A stretch of 64,000 bases of DNA, taken from contig NZ_WEGJ01000002.1 in assembly GCF_009604385.1 (NCBI RefSeq), forward strand, positions 186,001 to 250,000, in the 5' to 3' direction. The DNA comes from Streptomyces smaragdinus (GTDB lineage: Bacteria > Actinomycetota > Actinomycetes > Streptomycetales > Streptomycetaceae). The translations under genes were made by a program, and so were the position numbers. Shown one piece after another: positions 15,949-24,393 of this stretch (position 1 is its first letter; each line of letters begins with the position of its first letter). The notes under the pieces are model-generated. The model ran no database searches. It saw only the letters and a list, made by a program, of their open reading frames with translations, and was not told the DNA's origin.

Positions 15949-17583
15949 TCATTTCCCGTCCGGCCTCATGGAATGGATCAGCGGATCGATCACGACACCC
16001 GGGTTCAGGACGCCGTTCGGGTCGAGGGTCTGCTTGCCCGCCCGCAGGGCCGCCGCGAACAGATCGGGGCGCTGGCGGTCGTACCACGGGCGGTGGTCGC
16101 GGCCCACCGCGTGGTGGTGGGTGATGGTGCCGCCGGAGGCGAGCAGTGCCTCGGAGACGGCCGCCTTGACCTCGTCCCACTGCTCGACCGTACGGCCCCA
16201 GGTACCGGCGGCGTAGATCCCGAAGTACGGGGCCGGGCCGTCGGGGTAGACGTGGGTGAAACGGCAGGTCACCACCCCGCTCGCGCCGACCTTGCGGAGG
16301 GTCTCCTGCGCGGCGTCCTGGACGGCCGCGTAGAGGGCGTCGAACCGGTCCCAGGTGCACGCGGTCTCGAAGGTCTCCACGATCATGCTCTGGGCGGCGA
16401 GCGCGTCACGCTGGTACGGCATCCGCAGGAACGACGACCGCCAGGTGTCGGCGGCGCCCGCGCCCGGCGCGGACTCCTCGGCGGTGTCGGTGTAGCGCGC
16501 GGGCTCGGCCAGGGTGCCGCCGTGGTCGCGGCACAGCTCCAGGGCGCGTTCCAGCCAGGCCGTGACCGGATGATCGGCCGACTCGAAGCCCAGGATCAGC
16601 ACCGCCGTAGGGGAGTTCGCGTTGATGAACGCCTCCACGGGATCCAGCAGCCGGCAGTTGGCGGGATGCAGCCCGGACTGCGCCAGCGCCCGCACCGCCC
16701 GGACCCCGTCCGCGTGATCCGCGAACCCCACCGACGCCCCCGCCCGCCACCGCGGCCGGTCCTGGAGGCGCACCCACGCCTGGGTGATCACGCCGAGGGT
16801 GCCCTCGGAGCCGAGGAACATCCGGTCGGGCGACGGCCCCGCCCCGGAGGCGGGCAGCCGGCGCGACTCCACGACACCGGCGGGGGTGACGACGCGCAGC
16901 GACTCGGTGAGGTCGTCGATGTGCGTGAGTACGGTGGCGAAATGCCCCCCGGCGCGGGTGGCCAGCCAGCCGCCGAGGCTGGAGAACTCGAAGGACTGCG
17001 GGAAGAACCGCAACGTGTACCCGTACGGCCGCAGCTGATCCGCCAGCGCCGGCCCGAGCACCCCCGCCTGCACCAGCGCCGCCCGGCTCTCCCGGTCGAC
17101 CTCCAGCACCCGGTCCAGCCCCGTCAGATCCAGACTCACGGCCCCCGCGTACGCGTCCCCGACCCGCGGCTCGACCCCACCCACCACGGAGGTCCCGCCC
17201 CCGAAGGGCACCACGGCGATCCCCGTGTCCCCGCACCAGTCCAGCACCTGGACCACCTCGGCCTCGGTGGACGGCCGGGCAACGAGATCAGGCACATGCG
17301 GCAACCGCCCGAGCAACGCCCGGGCCACGTCCCGGAACGCCTGCCCGTGACTGTGCGCCAGCCGGTCCCGTACATCCGCGGAGACGACCGACGCGAGCGC
17401 CCGCGGCGCCTCGACCCGACTCGCCCCCACCTCGAATGACCCGACCGTCGGCGCCTGATGAACGCTGAGGTCCGCGTCGGGCAACAGCGCCGCGACCCGC
17501 CGCGTCAACGCCTCCCGCTCACCTCCGACCACGGCGTCCTCGACGTTCCCCCATCCCCACCACGACCGCGTTGTGCGCTGCAC
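15949..17583 (-). CDS. FAD-linked oxidase of the alkylglycerone-phosphate synthase (AGPS) type
   Basis: A 544-residue VAO/PCMH flavoprotein. The FAD-binding domain contains ARPSTEAEVVQVL, VVPFGGGTSVVGG (pyrophosphate loop) and FPQSFEFSSLGGWLATRAGG. The C-terminal cap carries the AGPS-type histidine cluster GGTITHHHAVGRDHRPWY. AGPS exchanges the acyl group of acyl-DHAP for an alkyl group in ether-lipid synthesis; whether the bacterial homologue does the same is not known here. The start is GTG at 17581-17583 with only a weak Shine-Dalgarno, so it may begin slightly later. Confidence 0.85.
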   Translation of the reverse strand: MQRTTRSWWGWGNVEDAVVGGEREALTRRVAALLPDADLSVHQAPTVGSFEVGASRVEAPRALASVVSADVRDRLAHSHGQAFRDVARALLGRLPHVPDLVARPSTEAEVVQVLDWCGDTGIAVVPFGGGTSVVGGVEPRVGDAYAGAVSLDLTGLDRVLEVDRESRAALVQAGVLGPALADQLRPYGYTLRFFPQSFEFSSLGGWLATRAGGHFATVLTHIDDLTESLRVVTPAGVVESRRLPASGAGPSPDRMFLGSEGTLGVITQAWVRLQDRPRWRAGASVGFADHADGVRAVRALAQSGLHPANCRLLDPVEAFINANSPTAVLILGFESADHPVTAWLERALELCRDHGGTLAEPARYTDTAEESAPGAGAADTWRSSFLRMPYQRDALAAQSMIVETFETACTWDRFDALYAAVQDAAQETLRKVGASGVVTCRFTHVYPDGPAPYFGIYAAGTWGRTVEQWDEVKAAVSEALLASGGTITHHHAVGRDHRPWYDRQRPDLFAAALRAGKQTLDPNGVLNPGVVIDPLIHSMRPDGK

Positions 17584-17783
17584 CGCCCGCCACCACCCGT
17601 CTGACCGCCCGGTAAGTTACTTGCGGGTCAGATTGGCATGTGGGACGGCTGGGGACAACCACAGCCGCTCCGTTCACGGATCCAGCCCCTTTGCGGCGGA
17701 TCGAATGGCCCTACACTCACTCGCGGCCGAGGCCGGTCCGCTCCCCGCGGGTCGGCCCAGTGATCGACAACAAGGGGGATGTC

Positions 17784-17999
17784 ATGACGGATTCGGACGA
17801 GACGGAGGAGTTCCCGCGCCGGGGGCTGTTCCGGCTGTTCGGGGGTGCTGTGTCGGCGGCGGCTCTCGGGGTCACGCTCGTCGGGTGTTCCGACGACGAC
17901 GACTGTGACGACGATGACGACGACGAGTGCGAGGACGACGGCAGGTCGTCGCGCCACGGCGGGTCGTCACGCCGGAGCGGACGTTCCCGCCGGCGGTGA
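17784..17999 (+). CDS. Small twin-arginine lipoprotein with an aspartate tract and Arg/Ser tail
   Basis: A 71-residue protein of unknown family. Residues 11-19 read PRRGLFRLF, a twin-arginine motif, followed by a hydrophobic helix and the lipobox TLVGC (C35). After the lipidation cysteine come S, four Asp, Cys, six Asp, Glu, Cys, Glu, two Asp (36-52). The last 19 residues are almost only Gly, Ser, Arg and His (RSSRHGGSSRRSGRSRRR). AGGGGG precedes the ATG at the right distance. The mature peptide would be a surface-anchored acidic/basic bipolar chain with two Cys in the acidic part, possibly binding cations or cell-wall polymers (inference). Confidence 0.7.
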   Translation: MTDSDETEEFPRRGLFRLFGGAVSAAALGVTLVGCSDDDDCDDDDDDECEDDGRSSRHGGSSRRSGRSRRR

Positions 18000-18062
18000 C
18001 CGTGCCGCCGGCGGCGGCAGTGAGCCGCACCGGCCGCCGGGACATCCGGCGGCCGGTGGCGG

Positions 18063-18332
18063 TCAGTCGGCGGTGCGTTCCGGCATGGGCGTGTAGCCGG
18101 TGGGGCCCGGTGTGCGGCCTTCCGGCGGGTACTCGCAGTCGAGAGAGGACACCTCGTAGTCGTTGCCCTCGTTCTGCTCCCGGTCCACGACCACCGCGGC
18201 GGTGCAGACGCGGCCGTGTTTGTCGGTGAACGTGACGATCTCGGTGGAGTCCGTGGGCTGACTGCACCCCGTGAGCAGCAGCGCCGTGACCCCGGCGGCC
18301 GCTGCCACACCGACCCTCTGTAGCCGCTTCAT
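18063..18332 (-). CDS. Small secreted lipoprotein of unknown function
   Basis: An 89-residue protein with a lipoprotein signal (MKRLQRVGVAAAAGVTALLL, lipobox LLTGC). The mature part of about 65 residues contains TFTDKHGRVCTAAVVV and SSLDCEYPPEGR, so two cysteines could form a disulfide. GAGGGGGACGAGGA lies directly before the ATG. Similar short lipoproteins are frequent in Streptomyces, but I do not recognise a named family. It is convergent with the Asp-rich lipoprotein gene, with 60 bases between the stops. Confidence 0.7.
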   Translation of the reverse strand: MKRLQRVGVAAAAGVTALLLTGCSQPTDSTEIVTFTDKHGRVCTAAVVVDREQNEGNDYEVSSLDCEYPPEGRTPGPTGYTPMPERTAD

Positions 18333-18509
18333 TCCTCGTCCCCCTCGCGTCCAACGGCCCGGCCGACGGCTTCTTTGCCGTGCAGTGCGGGACACATCCG
18401 AGGCCGGGCGTTCGGTTCCCGGTCGAGCCCGGTGTTCAGGGGGCGTTCGGCGGCTTGTCACTTCGGCGAGCAGTTCATATGTCGCCCGTTCGTGCAACGG
18501 AGTCAGGCA

Positions 18510-19226
18510 CGGGCCTGGGACGCCCTCACCCGCCGCCACGCCGGCGAGGAACGCCTGCGGCACTTCGCCGCCGACGCCGGCCACGAACTGCGCACCCCCC
18601 TCGCCAACATCCGCGGCCACACCGAGCTCGCCCTGCGCCACCGCGGCCCCGTACCCGCCGAGGTCGGTCACGCCCTGGACCGCATCGCCTGCGAGTCCCT
18701 GCGCATGACCCGCCTCGTCGACGACCTGCTCCTCCTCGCGCGCCTCGACGCCGGACGCCCCCTCGAACACGAACCGGTCGACCTGACCCTGCTGATCCTG
18801 AACGCGACGGACGACGCCCGCGCCGCCGGCCCCGGCCACCACTGGCTCCTCGACCTCCCCGAAGAAGCGATCACCGTCACCGGCGACGCCCACCGCCTCC
18901 AGCAGGCGATCGGCAACCTCCTCGCCAACGCCCGCACCCACACCCCGCCGGGCACCGACGTGACCGTCGCCCTCACCGAGGAACAGGGCACCGTCCACGT
19001 CGACGTGACCGACAACGGACCCGGCATCCCCGAGGAACTCGGGCCCGAGGTCTTCGGCCGCTTCGTCCGCGCCGACCACGCCCGCTCCCGCAGCACCGGA
19101 AGCACGGGCCTCGGCCTCGCCACCGTCCACGCCGTGATCACCGCCCACGACGGGACCGCCACGGTCACCAGCAGCCCCGGCCGCACCACCTTCCGTCTCA
19201 CACTGCCGGCGCGGGCCGGCGACTGA
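18510..19226 (+). pseudogene. Sensor histidine kinase remnant lacking its sensor region
   Basis: The frame holds a clear kinase core: H box FAADAGHELRTPLANIRGHTEL, N box QQAIGNLLANARTHTPPGTD, G1 DNGPGIPEE, G2 GSTGLGLATVHAVI and the end TTFRLTLPARAGD. Homology begins abruptly at about 18510 with the end of a HAMP linker (DALTRRHAGEERL). The upstream part of the frame is low-complexity and has no membrane helices, no good start and no partner response regulator. It looks like the 3' half of a two-component gene whose 5' half was deleted. A cytoplasmic kinase fragment could still be translated. Confidence 0.7.
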
Positions 19227-19286
19227 TCGACTTATCGACCGGTCCCGACGGCGGCAACCGCCCGCAGGGGCCGTTAACCTGTCGGC

Positions 19287-20543
19287 ATGTCGGAGCGCGC
19301 GGAGTCCGGTCGTACGGACGGCCTGATCACCTTGGCTGCCGCGGACGCCCTGTGGGTCGAGTTGACGACCGGCAGCGATGTGCCGACGGCTTCCGGAGCA
19401 TTGACCCGCTCACCGGCATGTGCCGGGACGGGGTACGTCCTGCTCGGCAGCCGTGTGGTGACGACAGCGCGGGGGAGCGTTCCCGAGGCCGAGGTGCGCC
19501 GGGCTGCCGCGGTCCTGAACGCGGTGGCGGTGGACCGGCGGGACCTGGTCCGCGTCGGGCCGTTTCACGCCGCGCCGGGGCCGGAGCGCGAGGAGGGGAC
19601 GCCGCTGCGCTGGCGCCGGCGCATCGCGGAGGAACCGGGCGGTCCGGAGGCGGTACGGGACGCACACCACCTGGCGGGCATCGACTGGCGCCAACTGCTC
19701 GTGGACCAGACCCGCGACGGGACGCGGCACACGTGGTGGCTGCCGCGCGCCGTGGTCAGGCTGCTGGACGCGGCCGAGCACGCGGAGGCCGTACGGACCC
19801 GCCGGACGAGCGCCGCCGTCACCGAGCAGACCCGGGCCGCCGACCGCCGGGCGGACCCCGCCGGCCCGGTGCGCCCGTACAACAAGGAACTCGAGGGGCA
19901 GCTGTACTCGGCGCTCAGCCGAAAGCCCGGCACCGCCCGCAAGGTGGCCGGCTGGGCATGCGCCGTCTGCCGCACCGCGCCCGCCACCGTGCTCGACCAC
20001 TGCCACGAACACGGCTACGTCCGCGCCCCCGTCTGCCAGTCCTGCAACACCCAGGAACGCCCCGACCACCTCTACGACAACGACATCCGCGTGGCGAACC
20101 GCTACACACGCCTCTTTGAATCCGCCGCCGACGCCTGGCTCCACCACTGGCACCGCTGCACCGGCTGCCGCGCCCGCACCACCCTCCCCCTGCCCCACCT
20201 CGCCGCCTGGACCGCCCACACAGCCTGCCGCCCCCTGCGCCCGACCCACCCCACTGCCGGCGGACGCGAACCCTGCGGCGTCCTGCGGGTGTCCTGGACG
20301 GGCAATCAGAACACGCCCCGCTCCTGCCTCCTGACGGTCTCCGTCGACTTCTGCCCCGCCGGTGAGCACCGAGTCCTGGCCCAAGTCGCGTACCGCGAGG
20401 CAGCCGACCGCTTTCGCACCTGGCTCGCCGAGACGGCCCCCACCGTGGCCGCCGCGGCCGGGCCCAGCCGTCTGGAGACCCTCCCCACCCGGTTCCGCCC
20501 GGTGGTCGCGGACACGAGCGGCGGGGACCTGGAACTGTTCTGA
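19287..20543 (+). CDS. Endonuclease VII-like (His-Me finger) zinc protein
   Basis: A 418-residue protein. The only recognisable domain is central: CAVCRTAPATVLDHCHEHG followed by VRAPVCQSCNTQE (about 230-262), i.e. CxxC, DHCH and CxxCN as in phage T4 endonuclease VII-type resolvases and related HNH-like nucleases. The ~190 residues before it are Arg/Ala-rich with no known family. After it, HRCTGCRARTTLPLPHLAAW and CRP could form another small metal-binding site. Proteins with this central motif are common in Streptomyces and may act on branched or foreign DNA, but the target is unknown. It stands alone between the kinase remnant and a LysR gene. Confidence 0.7.
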   Translation: MSERAESGRTDGLITLAAADALWVELTTGSDVPTASGALTRSPACAGTGYVLLGSRVVTTARGSVPEAEVRRAAAVLNAVAVDRRDLVRVGPFHAAPGPEREEGTPLRWRRRIAEEPGGPEAVRDAHHLAGIDWRQLLVDQTRDGTRHTWWLPRAVVRLLDAAEHAEAVRTRRTSAAVTEQTRAADRRADPAGPVRPYNKELEGQLYSALSRKPGTARKVAGWACAVCRTAPATVLDHCHEHGYVRAPVCQSCNTQERPDHLYDNDIRVANRYTRLFESAADAWLHHWHRCTGCRARTTLPLPHLAAWTAHTACRPLRPTHPTAGGREPCGVLRVSWTGNQNTPRSCLLTVSVDFCPAGEHRVLAQVAYREAADRFRTWLAETAPTVAAAAGPSRLETLPTRFRPVVADTSGGDLELF

Positions 20544-20570
20544 GCGAATACCGCCCCGACCTGCCCAGGT

Positions 20571-21518
20571 TTACGCCGGCGCGACCGTCCCGAACCGGGA
20601 CCCGGGAGGTTCCGGCAGCCAGTCGCGGGTCGGGTCGTACTCCAGCCAACGGCTTCGCCCCGCCTCCTCGGCGCAGGCGGCGGTCAGGCGGTCGAGGCCC
20701 GGGTGTTCGCTGCCGGGGCGCCACAGCAGTGACCAGGCGTACAGCGGCGTGGGGTCGACCAGCGGGACGGAGCACAGTCCGGGGACTTCCGGCAGCGGCA
20801 CATCGGCGGGCAGCAGCGAGAAGCGCCGCGGCTCCCTCGCCACGTCGGCGAGGAAGTGGGCGAGCCCCAGGTTGACGCTCGCGGCCGTGTTCCGGATGCC
20901 GAACCGGTCGGCGAACCGGTGGAGGAAGTCGAGCCGGTCCAGTGCACCGGGCGTCCAGAGCACGCTGTCGCGCAACTGGTCCGGCCGCAACGACGGTTCG
21001 CCGGCCAGCGGATGGCCTGTGCTCAGCACGGCGTCGACCGGCTCGAGGCGGATGAGGCGATGCTCGAGCCCGGCGCGCAGCGGCGGGTGGACCCGGCCGA
21101 AGGCCGCGTCGATGTCGCCGTGCAGCAGCGCCGTCGTCACGGCCGGCAGATCGCGCCCGTGCCCCAACGCCAGCTCCCCGGCCCGACCGGCCACCTGGGC
21201 CAGTGTCCGCATCGGCGCGTAGAGATGCCCCCAGACGTCCACGCGCAACGGACGCTCCCGGCCGACCGCCGCCGCGACCGCGGCATCGGCGGCGGCCACG
21301 GTCTGCCGGGCCGGCGGGAGGAAACGCCGGCCGGCCTCCGTGAGCCGTACGCCGTTGCCGCCGCGCCGGAACAGTTCGGTGCCGAGCAGGTATTCCAGCC
21401 GCGCGATCCTCTTGGACAGCGCCTGCTGGGAGACGGCGAGCGAGGCTGCCGCCCTGCCGAAGTGCAGTTCCTCGGCGGTGCGCACAAAGGCCCGTACCTG
21501 TGCCACGTCGAGATCCAT
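20571..21518 (-). CDS. LysR-family transcriptional regulator
   Basis: A 315-residue regulator. The winged helix-turn-helix is N-terminal (MDLDVAQVRAFVRTAEELHF, AAASLAVSQQALSKRI, LEYLLGTELFRR), followed by a periplasmic-binding-like effector domain. The ATG at 21516-21518 is chosen because the LysR consensus starts there; another ATG at 21528-21530 adds four residues. It is divergent from a quinone-reductase gene, with a perfect inverted repeat between them. Confidence 0.9.
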   Translation of the reverse strand: MDLDVAQVRAFVRTAEELHFGRAAASLAVSQQALSKRIARLEYLLGTELFRRGGNGVRLTEAGRRFLPPARQTVAAADAAVAAAVGRERPLRVDVWGHLYAPMRTLAQVAGRAGELALGHGRDLPAVTTALLHGDIDAAFGRVHPPLRAGLEHRLIRLEPVDAVLSTGHPLAGEPSLRPDQLRDSVLWTPGALDRLDFLHRFADRFGIRNTAASVNLGLAHFLADVAREPRRFSLLPADVPLPEVPGLCSVPLVDPTPLYAWSLLWRPGSEHPGLDRLTAACAEEAGRSRWLEYDPTRDWLPEPPGSRFGTVAPA

Positions 21519-21534
21519 GGCTCCCACCATAGGT

Positions 21535-21551
21535 GACAACCGAAAGTTGTC
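21535..21551. promoter_or_regulatory. LysR box GACAAC-N5-GTTGTC
   Basis: A perfect 6-base inverted repeat with a 5-base spacer, 17 bases from the LysR start and 57 bases upstream of the divergent oxidoreductase. It does not follow the strict T-N11-A rule but has the size and position of a LysR recognition site. Confidence 0.6.
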
Positions 21552-21607
21552 GGCCTCGCCCGTCCGTTGTTGGATCACCGGGTGGCCGCGGGCGTTGCAT
21601 CCTCTCC

Positions 21608-22528
21608 ATGCGAAGACTGATCCCCACGGGGGAGGCGGCCCGCCCGGTCGCCTTCGCCGAGGTCCCCCAGCCCCTGCCCGAGCCCGGTGAGGCACTGATC
21701 AAAGTCGAGGCGTTCGCCCCGAACCGGGGTGAGACGTTCCTCCTCGAAGACCCCCGGCCGGGGGCACAGCCCGGCAAGGACATCGCGGGGCTCGTCGTAC
21801 AGGCGGCAGCCGACGGCTCCGGCCCCGGCATCGGCACCCGCGTGGTCGGACACCCGGCGCAGGGCGGCTGGGCCGAGTACGCCACCGTTCCCACGCACGC
21901 GCTCGCGGCGCTCCCCGAGAGCGTCGACACCGTACGGGCAGCCGCTCTCCCCCTCGCCGGGATCACCGCCCTGCGGCTGCTGCGTACGGCAGGCTCCCTG
22001 ACCGGCCGACGGGTGCTGCTGACCGGCGCCTCGGGCGGCGTCGGCCACTACGTCACCGAACTCGCCGTCGGGGCCGGGGCCGAGGTGACCGCGGTGACGG
22101 CCACGCCCGTACGTGGCGAACGGCTCGCGGCGCTGGGCGCGCGGGTGGTGCACGAGGTCGGGGCGGCTCAGGGGCCGTTCGACGTCGTGCTGGAGTCCAC
22201 GGGCGGGCCGGACCTGCCGCGTGCCCTGTCGAAGGCGCGCCCGGGCGGCCTGCTCGTCTGGTTCGGCCAGGCGAGCCGTACGCCCGTGACCCTCGACTTC
22301 TTCCAGCTCCTCGGCGGGCCCGAGCGCGTGACGATCCAGCACTTCCACTACGCCGGCGCCCCGTACGCCCCCGATCTCGCCGCGCTGGTGCGCCTCGTGG
22401 AACAGGGCCGGCTGCACCCGGAGGTCGGCCGCGTCAGCGACTGGACACACACCGCCGACACCCTGGTCGACCTCCGGGAACGCCGGATACGCGGCAAGGC
22501 CGTCCTGCTGACCGAAGGAGCACGATGA
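21608..22528 (+). CDS. Zinc-independent medium-chain NADPH:quinone reductase-like oxidoreductase
   Basis: A 306-residue MDR protein with the GroES-like N-terminal half (EVPQPLPEPGEALIKVEAFA, PGKDIAGLVV) and a Rossmann domain with VLLTGASGGVGHYVTELA. Zinc-ligand cysteines are absent, which places it with quinone oxidoreductases/enoyl reductases. The start at 21608 has a poor Shine-Dalgarno. Its stop overlaps the next gene by 4 bases (ATGA), so the two are co-translated and probably LysR-controlled. Confidence 0.88.
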   Translation: MRRLIPTGEAARPVAFAEVPQPLPEPGEALIKVEAFAPNRGETFLLEDPRPGAQPGKDIAGLVVQAAADGSGPGIGTRVVGHPAQGGWAEYATVPTHALAALPESVDTVRAAALPLAGITALRLLRTAGSLTGRRVLLTGASGGVGHYVTELAVGAGAEVTAVTATPVRGERLAALGARVVHEVGAAQGPFDVVLESTGGPDLPRALSKARPGGLLVWFGQASRTPVTLDFFQLLGGPERVTIQHFHYAGAPYAPDLAALVRLVEQGRLHPEVGRVSDWTHTADTLVDLRERRIRGKAVLLTEGAR

Positions 22529-23517
22529 GCGCCACCGACTTCACCGCCGCCCAGTGGACCCGCGCCACCGGCGCGGGCGTGGACCCGCACGAGTACCGGC
22601 GCGTCACCGACGGCCTCACCTCCATCGCCGACTGGGGACCGTCCTTCCTGCGCACCGGGAACGACCACCTCAGGCGCGCGGAGAACGCGGGGTCACCTCT
22701 CTCGGCGCGCGAGCACCTGCTGACGGCGGCCCGTTGGTTCCACCTGGCCACGCTGGCACCGTACGCGGACGCACCCCGTGCCGCCGCAGCGGCGGACCGC
22801 GCCCTGGGCCGGGCGCTGGCGCTGCTGGAGCCCGGCGCGCGGCGGGTGAGCGGCGACGGATTCACCGGCTGGCTGCGCGGCCCCTCCGACGCGCCAGGGA
22901 CGGTGGTGGTCGTCCCCGGTCTGGACTCGGCCAAGGAGGAGTTCCTCGACCTGGCCGCCGCGCTGCTGGCCAGAGGGCTCGCGGTGTTCGCGATGGACGG
23001 CCCCGGCCAGGGTGCACTCGCGGCCACCACGACCCTCGTACCGGACTACGAGAAGGTCGTGGGCTGGGTCATCGACGCCCTCGGCGTCGCTCGCATCGGA
23101 CTCGTCGGCCTCAGCCTGGGCGGCTACTTCGCGGCCCGCACCGCGGCACTGGAGCGGCGCGTGGCGGCCGTCGCCACCATCAGCGGTCCCTTCCGCCTCG
23201 ACTGGGAGGAACTGCCCCCGCCGGTACGGGAGATCATGGCCGGGCGCACGGGCGGCCCCGACGCCGCCCACCGGTTCGCACGCCACGTGGACCTGACGGC
23301 CCTGGCCCCGCGCATCGCGGCCCCGCTGCTGGTCGTGGACGGAGCCCAGGACGTCATCCCCGGCGTGACGAACGGCGAACCCCTGGCCCGACTGGCCCCG
23401 CACGGCAGCTATCTGTCCGTCCCGCACGGCGACCACCTCCTCGGCAACGCCCGGCCCGACTGGCTACCCCAGCTCTGCGACCACCTGGCGAACACTCTGG
23501 CGGGAACAGCGGCGTGA
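22525..23517 (+). CDS. Alpha/beta hydrolase (FrsA/DUF1100-like)
   Basis: A 330-residue protein with an alpha-helical N-terminal cap (about 1-110) and an alpha/beta hydrolase core. The nucleophile elbow is GLSLGGYFAART, the acid is in LLVVDGAQDVIPG and the histidine in VPHGDHLLGN. The oxyanion region is VVPGLDSAKEEF. The arrangement is that of the 2,6-dihydroxypseudooxynicotine hydrolase/FrsA group. The overlap with the reductase suggests sequential steps on one small molecule, perhaps detoxification (inference). Confidence 0.87.
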   Translation: MSATDFTAAQWTRATGAGVDPHEYRRVTDGLTSIADWGPSFLRTGNDHLRRAENAGSPLSAREHLLTAARWFHLATLAPYADAPRAAAAADRALGRALALLEPGARRVSGDGFTGWLRGPSDAPGTVVVVPGLDSAKEEFLDLAAALLARGLAVFAMDGPGQGALAATTTLVPDYEKVVGWVIDALGVARIGLVGLSLGGYFAARTAALERRVAAVATISGPFRLDWEELPPPVREIMAGRTGGPDAAHRFARHVDLTALAPRIAAPLLVVDGAQDVIPGVTNGEPLARLAPHGSYLSVPHGDHLLGNARPDWLPQLCDHLANTLAGTAA

Positions 23518-23800
23518 AAGTGGTTACCGACAGGACCATTTGGGCCGGCGGCGTCAGCTCCCCCATTCCGGTCGCGGACGTCCAGGGCCCAGCGAGCCCC
23601 GGGCTGCCCTCAGAGCCGGGGGACAGTGCCCTGCCCCCCGCCCCCACGGGTGGCTGTTCCACATGGTCGTCGAGGACCGTGCCAAAGGGGTGCCCCACGG
23701 ATCCGGCTCGGGTCGCGATCCCGGCCGCGACCCGGACGCCGTTGTCGAACGGCTCGCCGCGCCCGCCCGCCGGCAGACCCATTGCTCGAGGAGTTCAGTG

Positions 23801-24381
23801 ATGTCACGAACCGGATACGACGCGAAGTCCGCCGCCTACCGCGAGGCGCGGGAGATTCCCCGCGAGGGGCTGCGGGCCTGGCGGTCGGTGAGGAGGCGGG
23901 GCTTGCCCGGGGGATGACCGTGCTGGACGTCGGTGCGGGGACCGGGGGGTTCGCCGCGGCCTTTCGTGAGTGGTTCGGGGTCAGGGTGCTCGCCGTCGAG
24001 CCTTCGGCCGCCATGCGGGCGTTGATTCCGGTGGCGCCGGTGCTGATCCGGAACACTTTTCCCGGGCGCGGGGAGCGTGATCTGCGGGTGCGGTTCTTTC
24101 CCGAGACCGCGGAGAGCGTGTCCGATTACCCCAGCGTCGAGCGGGTGGAGGAGGCGTTCGGTGCGGCGGGTTTCCGGCGGGTCGCCCTGCGGTCGCTGCC
24201 GCAGGAGTCGGCGCCCACGCTCGCCTCGTACGCCGACGGTCTGCGTCGTGAGAGGGACACCAAGCTGCGGGCGCTGACGGACGAGGCGTATGCGCGGGGG
24301 CTGGCCCGTATTCGTGCGGCTGCGGCGGCGAACCCCGGGGAGTCGGCGGTCAGTTGGATGGATCTGCTGGTGTTGCGCTGA
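23801..24381 (+). pseudogene. Class I SAM-dependent methyltransferase, frameshifted and internally deleted
   Basis: The start ATG at 23801 opens MSRTGYDAKSAAYREAREIP in one frame. After a frame change near 23890 the SAM motif VLDVGAGTGGFAAAF follows in another. That frame then jumps from VEPSAAMRALIPVAP straight to LIRNTFPGR, omitting the roughly 60 residues that should hold motifs II-III. The tail (VEEAFGAAGFRRVALRS to SWMDLLVLR) is family-typical. The preceding ~280 bases (23518-23800) contain no gene I can support. Confidence 0.72.
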
Positions 24382-24393
24382 GTGCGGTGTTTC

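Noticed and set aside
17895..17953. GAC repeat tract, considered as a microsatellite
   Set aside because: It is in frame inside the small lipoprotein gene and encodes its Asp run with mixed GAC/GAT/GAG codons, so it is described as coding.
23518..23800. Possible small protein fragment MVVEDRAKGVPHGSG before the methyltransferase remnant
   Set aside because: It vaguely resembles a VOC-family tail but has no start, no second motif and cannot be supported without a database search.
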